DNA from: Streptomyces sp. H27-H5 | GTDB taxonomy: Bacteria > Actinomycetota > Actinomycetes > Streptomycetales > Streptomycetaceae | Assembly: GCF_026627505.1 (NCBI RefSeq) | Contig: NZ_JAPNLK010000004.1 | Span: 1-64,000, forward strand | Length of the DNA: 64,000 bases | Direction of reading: 5' to 3' | Shown here: piece after piece, positions 61,165 to 64,000 of the stretch | Layout: each line of letters opens with the position of its first letter | Position numbering within the stretch: position 1 is the first letter of the stretch | Notes under the pieces: generated by a model | Seen by the model: the letters and a program-made list of their open reading frames with translations, nothing else | The model's database searches: none | What the model was told of the DNA's origin: nothing | Translations under genes and position numbers: made by a program

Positions 61165-62309
61165 GAGTAGAGGTTGTCCTTGCTCAGCTCGTGCACGTGG
61201 TCGTGGGAGTGCCCGTGGTCGTGGGAGTGCCCGTGCGCGTGACCGTCGTGGTCGTGGTCGTGCGCGGTCCCCGGCACGTGCGGTTCCGTCACCGGCAGCG
61301 AGGAATCCGCGGACAGGTCCCAGTCCGAGGCCGGCCGGTTCCGCTTGACCATCTCCGCGCCCAGGGCCGCGACCATCGCGCCGTTGTCCGTGCACAGCTT
61401 CGGCCGCGGCACGCGCAGCACGATCCCCGCGTCGTCGCAGCGTTCCTGTGCCAGCGAGCGGAGCCGGGAGTTGGCCGCGACGCCGCCGCCGATCATCAGG
61501 TGGTCGACGCCCTCGTCCTTGCAGGCGCGGATGGCCTTGCGGGTGAGCACGTCCACGACGGCCTCCTGGAAGGAAGCCGCCACGTCGCGCACCGGCACGT
61601 CCTCGCCGGCCTTCCGCTTCGCCTCGATCCAGCGGGCCACGGCCGTCTTGAGCCCGGAGAAGGAGAAGTCGTACGCCGCGTCGCGCGGCCCCGTCAGTCC
61701 GCGCGGGAAGTTGATCGCCTTCGGGTCGCCCTCGCGCGCGAGGCGGTCGATGACGGGACCGCCGGGGAAGCCCAGCTGGAGGACGCGCGCGATCTTGTCG
61801 AAGGCCTCGCCCGCCGCGTCGTCGATGGTCGCGCCGAGCGGCCGTACGTCGGTGGTGATGTCCGGGGCCAGGAGCAGCGAGGAGTGGCCGCCGGAGACCA
61901 GCAGGGCCATGGTGGGTTCCGGCAGCGGGCCGTGTTCGAGCTGGTCGACGCAGATGTGCGAGGCCAGGTGGTTCACCCCGTACAGCGGCTTGCCCAGGGC
62001 GTACGCGTAGGCCTTGGCCGCCGAGACGCCGACCAGCAGGGCGCCGGCGAGGCCCGGACCGGCGGTGACGGCGATGCCGTCGAGGTCGCGGGCGCTGACC
62101 CCGGCCTCCTTCAGGGCGCGCTCGATGGTCGGCACCATCGCCTCCAGGTGGGCCCGGGAGGCGACCTCGGGGACGACTCCGCCGAAGCGGGCGTGCTCGT
62201 CGACGCTCGACGCGATCGCGTCCGCCAGCAGGGTGGTGCCGCGGACGACGCCGACGCCGGTCTCGTCGCAGGACGTCTCGATGCCGAGGACGAGGGGTTC
62301 GTCAGCCAT
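61161..62309 (-). CDS. tsaD: tRNA threonylcarbamoyladenosine synthase component TsaD with His-rich tail
   Basis: 382 residues. Kae1/TsaD ASKHA fold: [16 protein letters not shown], metal ligands in [48 protein letters not shown]. With TsaB and TsaE it transfers the threonylcarbamoyl group to A37 of ANN-decoding tRNAs. After residue 345 comes a distinctive His/Asp/Gly tail ([20 protein letters not shown]) of about 30 residues, probably metal-binding. Overlaps rimI by eight bases. Confidence 0.95.
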   Translation of the reverse strand: MADEPLVLGIETSCDETGVGVVRGTTLLADAIASSVDEHARFGGVVPEVASRAHLEAMVPTIERALKEAGVSARDLDGIAVTAGPGLAGALLVGVSAAKAYAYALGKPLYGVNHLASHICVDQLEHGPLPEPTMALLVSGGHSSLLLAPDITTDVRPLGATIDDAAGEAFDKIARVLQLGFPGGPVIDRLAREGDPKAINFPRGLTGPRDAAYDFSFSGLKTAVARWIEAKRKAGEDVPVRDVAASFQEAVVDVLTRKAIRACKDEGVDHLMIGGGVAANSRLRSLAQERCDDAGIVLRVPRPKLCTDNGAMVAALGAEMVKRNRPASDWDLSADSSLPVTEPHVPGTAHDHDHDGHAHGHSHDHGHSHDHVHELSKDNLYS

Positions 62310-62823
62310 GGGACTCACTTCTCACGGGTTGTGCGGAGCTCAGGGAGTTCGCGGGGTCGGCGAGGCGCATCACGAGCGCGTCGACGTTGCCCGGTTGGTA
62401 GTAGCCGCGTCGGAATCCGATCGGCTCGAAGCCGAAGCGCTCGTAGAGCTTCTGGGCCCGCGTGTTGTCCACGCGCACCTCCAGGAGCACTTCCGCGCAT
62501 TCGAAGGCGGTCGCGGCGCGCAGCAGGTCGGTGAGCAGCCGGGCGCCGAGACCGGTGCCCCACTGTTCGCGGGCCACCGCGATGGTCTGTACGTCGCCCA
62601 GGTCGCCGGCGGCGGCCAGTCCGGCGTAGCCGACCAGTCGGCCGGCCCCGTCCTCGGCGACCACGTAGCGGCGGGTGGCGTGCGGGCCGCGGGCGTGGGC
62701 GAGTTCGGACCAGAACATCCCGGCGGACCAGGCGTCCTCGGGGAAGAGCTCGTGCTCGAGCTCCAGCGCCGGTTCGATGTCCCACCAGCGCATGTCGCGC
62801 AGCACCACGGTCGGGGCGGTCAC
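62302..62823 (-). CDS. rimI: Ribosomal protein alanine N-acetyltransferase RimI family
   Basis: 173 residues from GTG 62823 (overlapping the tsaB stop as GTGA). GNAT fold with acetyl-CoA motif [18 protein letters not shown] (Q/RxxGxG/A) and [21 protein letters not shown]. RimI acetylates the N-terminus of S18 and possibly other proteins. In actinobacteria it is routinely encoded between tsaB and tsaD. Confidence 0.95.
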   Translation of the reverse strand: MTAPTVVLRDMRWWDIEPALELEHELFPEDAWSAGMFWSELAHARGPHATRRYVVAEDGAGRLVGYAGLAAAGDLGDVQTIAVAREQWGTGLGARLLTDLLRAATAFECAEVLLEVRVDNTRAQKLYERFGFEPIGFRRGYYQPGNVDALVMRLADPANSLSSAQPVRSESHG

Positions 62824-63473
62824 TGCGGGGTGACCACCTTGTAGTTCTTGGGTACCTGGGCGTCGGGGCGGCGCAGGTACAGCGGCGTCGGGGGCAGGAA
62901 CTCCGCCCCGGCCGCCAGTCGTTCCGCGGCCAGGGCCGCGAGGGCGCCGGCGGACTGGTGCTCGGGGGCCCGCGCGTCGGTGAAGACGTCCGGGTAGAGC
63001 ACGGCGCCCTGGCCGACGGAGGGCAGGCCCGCGACCTGTTCGGCGATGTCGGCGGGGCGGTCCACGGCGGGTTCGCCGACGCGGGTGCGCGGGTCCTCGT
63101 AGCGGGCCCAGTAGACCTCCTTGCGCCGCGCGTCGGTGGCGACGACGAAGGGGCCCTCGATGCCCGCGGCGTACGCGAGCCCGTCGAGGGTGCACAGGCC
63201 GTGGACGGGGACGCCGAGGACGGAGGCGAAGGTGGAGGCGGTGACGAGGCCGACGCGGAGGCCTGTGTAGGGGCCGGGGCCGACTCCGACGACGATGCCG
63301 GTGACGGCGTCGAGCTTCAGCCCGGCCTCGGCGAGCACCTTGTCGACGGAGGGCAGCAGCAGCTCCCCGTGGCGGCGGGCGTCGACCTGGTTCGACTCGG
63401 CGAGGACGGACTCGCCGTCGTGCAGGGCGACGGTGACGGCGGGCGTGGCGGTATCTACAGCGAGCAAGAGCAC
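62820..63473 (-). CDS. tsaB: TsaB, partner of TsaD in t6A synthesis
   Basis: 217 residues. LLAVDTATPAVTVALHDG, QVDARRHGELLLPSVDKVL and GVGPGPYTGLRVGL are TsaB signatures. It dimerises with TsaD and bridges TsaE. First gene seen of the leftward operon tsaB-rimI-tsaD; no tsaE gene lies upstream within the window (the next gene is divergent). Confidence 0.95.
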   Translation of the reverse strand: MLLLAVDTATPAVTVALHDGESVLAESNQVDARRHGELLLPSVDKVLAEAGLKLDAVTGIVVGVGPGPYTGLRVGLVTASTFASVLGVPVHGLCTLDGLAYAAGIEGPFVVATDARRKEVYWARYEDPRTRVGEPAVDRPADIAEQVAGLPSVGQGAVLYPDVFTDARAPEHQSAGALAALAAERLAAGAEFLPPTPLYLRRPDAQVPKNYKVVTPQ

Positions 63474-63643
63474 GCGAACAGCCTACGACTCCGGGGCCCC
63501 GGACCCTTCCGGCCGGTCGCCGGGCACCCTGGCTGCTACCTTTCGACCGGGGTACCGCGAGGTACCGCCCGAACGCCCCGGGGCAGGCCCGGCAGGTCGT
63601 TTCGGCACAAGGCTTTCAGGACCGCGCGGAGAGGTGGAGCAAG

Positions 63644-64000
63644 GTGGCACGCAGCAGCTCGGGAATCGTGGCCGGGCTCACCGTGGCGGCGCTCGCCGCC
63701 GTCGGCTTCCTCGGCTACCAGGCCTCCGCGACGGCGCCCGCGCACCCCGTGAAGGCCTCCCCGCAGGCACCGGCGTCCGGCGCTCCGAGCCAGTCCCCCG
63801 CCAAGCAGGCCCCGGCGAAGGCCACGGCTCTGCCGGAGGGCTCGGGCACGGGCGAGCGCGTCGTGTACTCGGTGTCCGGGAAGCGGGTCTGGCTGGTGGC
63901 CGCGGACGGTCGCGCGGCGAAGACCTTCGCGGTGATGCCGAGCACGGTGCACCCGGCGGCCGGCACCTATGTCGTCGGTTCCCGCGCGGGCGCGGTGCCC
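63644..64000 (+). CDS. Probable L,D-transpeptidase-like membrane protein (N-terminal part only)
   Basis: 119 codons to the window edge, no stop. GTG 63644 with GGAG five bases upstream. N-terminal membrane helix (IVAGLTVAALAAVGFLGY), Ala/Pro/Ser linker, then VVYSVSGKRVWLVAADGRAAKTF and AAGTYVVGSRAG, the start of an ErfK/YkuD L,D-transpeptidase-type fold in Streptomyces proteins. The catalytic Cys would be beyond the edge. Confidence 0.75.
   Translation, partial: MARSSSGIVAGLTVAALAAVGFLGYQASATAPAHPVKASPQAPASGAPSQSPAKQAPAKATALPEGSGTGERVVYSVSGKRVWLVAADGRAAKTFAVMPSTVHPAAGTYVVGSRAGAVP

Overview
This is a window of a Streptomyces-type chromosome. Base composition and codon use to the right of about 20.27 kb are typical of the genus, and that part carries the developmental genes bldM and whiD, an ECF sigma factor of the ShbA type, a groES-groEL1 operon with CIRCE operators, and guaA, guaB and guaB3. 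The left third (1 to about 20,273) has visibly lower G+C, with many short overlapping genes on one strand. It is an integrated temperate phage or phage-derived island whose left part, presumably with the structural genes and integrase, lies outside the window.

Mobile element, 1-20,273. A rightward lysis cassette (membrane coiled-coil protein, amidase endolysin, two-helix holin with a probable ATT start) ends at a bidirectional terminator near 1,650. It converges on a leftward early region (12,501 to 1,695) of more than twenty small genes of mostly unknown function, including two Lsr2-like proteins, a DUF6283 protein and a DUF3987-like protein with a histone-like basic tail. Intergenic gaps repeatedly hold hairpins with unrelated stems but the same loop (AGGCTAA/G on the transcribed strand). 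At the head of the early region, within 1.6 kb of non-coding DNA, lie a copy of the actinobacterial rrn boxA-type antitermination sequence, two copies of a leftward 16-nt motif and a 75-bp nested dyad. Together these suggest a phage programme of terminators plus processive antitermination.

From 14.1 to 20.2 kb the element carries cargo and control genes. These are a pentapeptide-repeat protein converging on a two-gene RiPP-like cassette (54-residue candidate precursor plus HExxH enzyme), an XRE/DUF397 pair, a membrane protein with a C-terminal helix-turn-helix and a winged-helix/zinc-ribbon protein. The element ends inside a class II aldolase/adducin-like gene, which it truncates.

Host chromosome, 20.27-64 kb. 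After guaA come a chorismate mutase with a candidate leaderless Phe/Tyr leader peptide, an LAxTG cell-wall protein, a GMC oxidoreductase and an aldehyde dehydrogenase. Next are three membrane protein kinase paralogues, the middle one a pseudokinase, then glpD and a nucleotide-sugar dehydrogenase homologue without its catalytic residues. The purine/development block follows (guaB3, guaB, shbA, bldM, whiD), then a LysR regulator, MOSC, SDR and SnoaL-like genes, groEL1/groES, and a two-component system separated by a (GGCCT)12 tract from LytR-CpsA-Psr and FtsW/RodA-type genes. The window closes with two lipoprotein polysaccharide deacetylases, a THUMP-like methyltransferase, the tsaB-rimI-tsaD operon and the start of a probable L,D-transpeptidase. 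Cell-envelope construction, GTP synthesis and developmental control dominate the host part.
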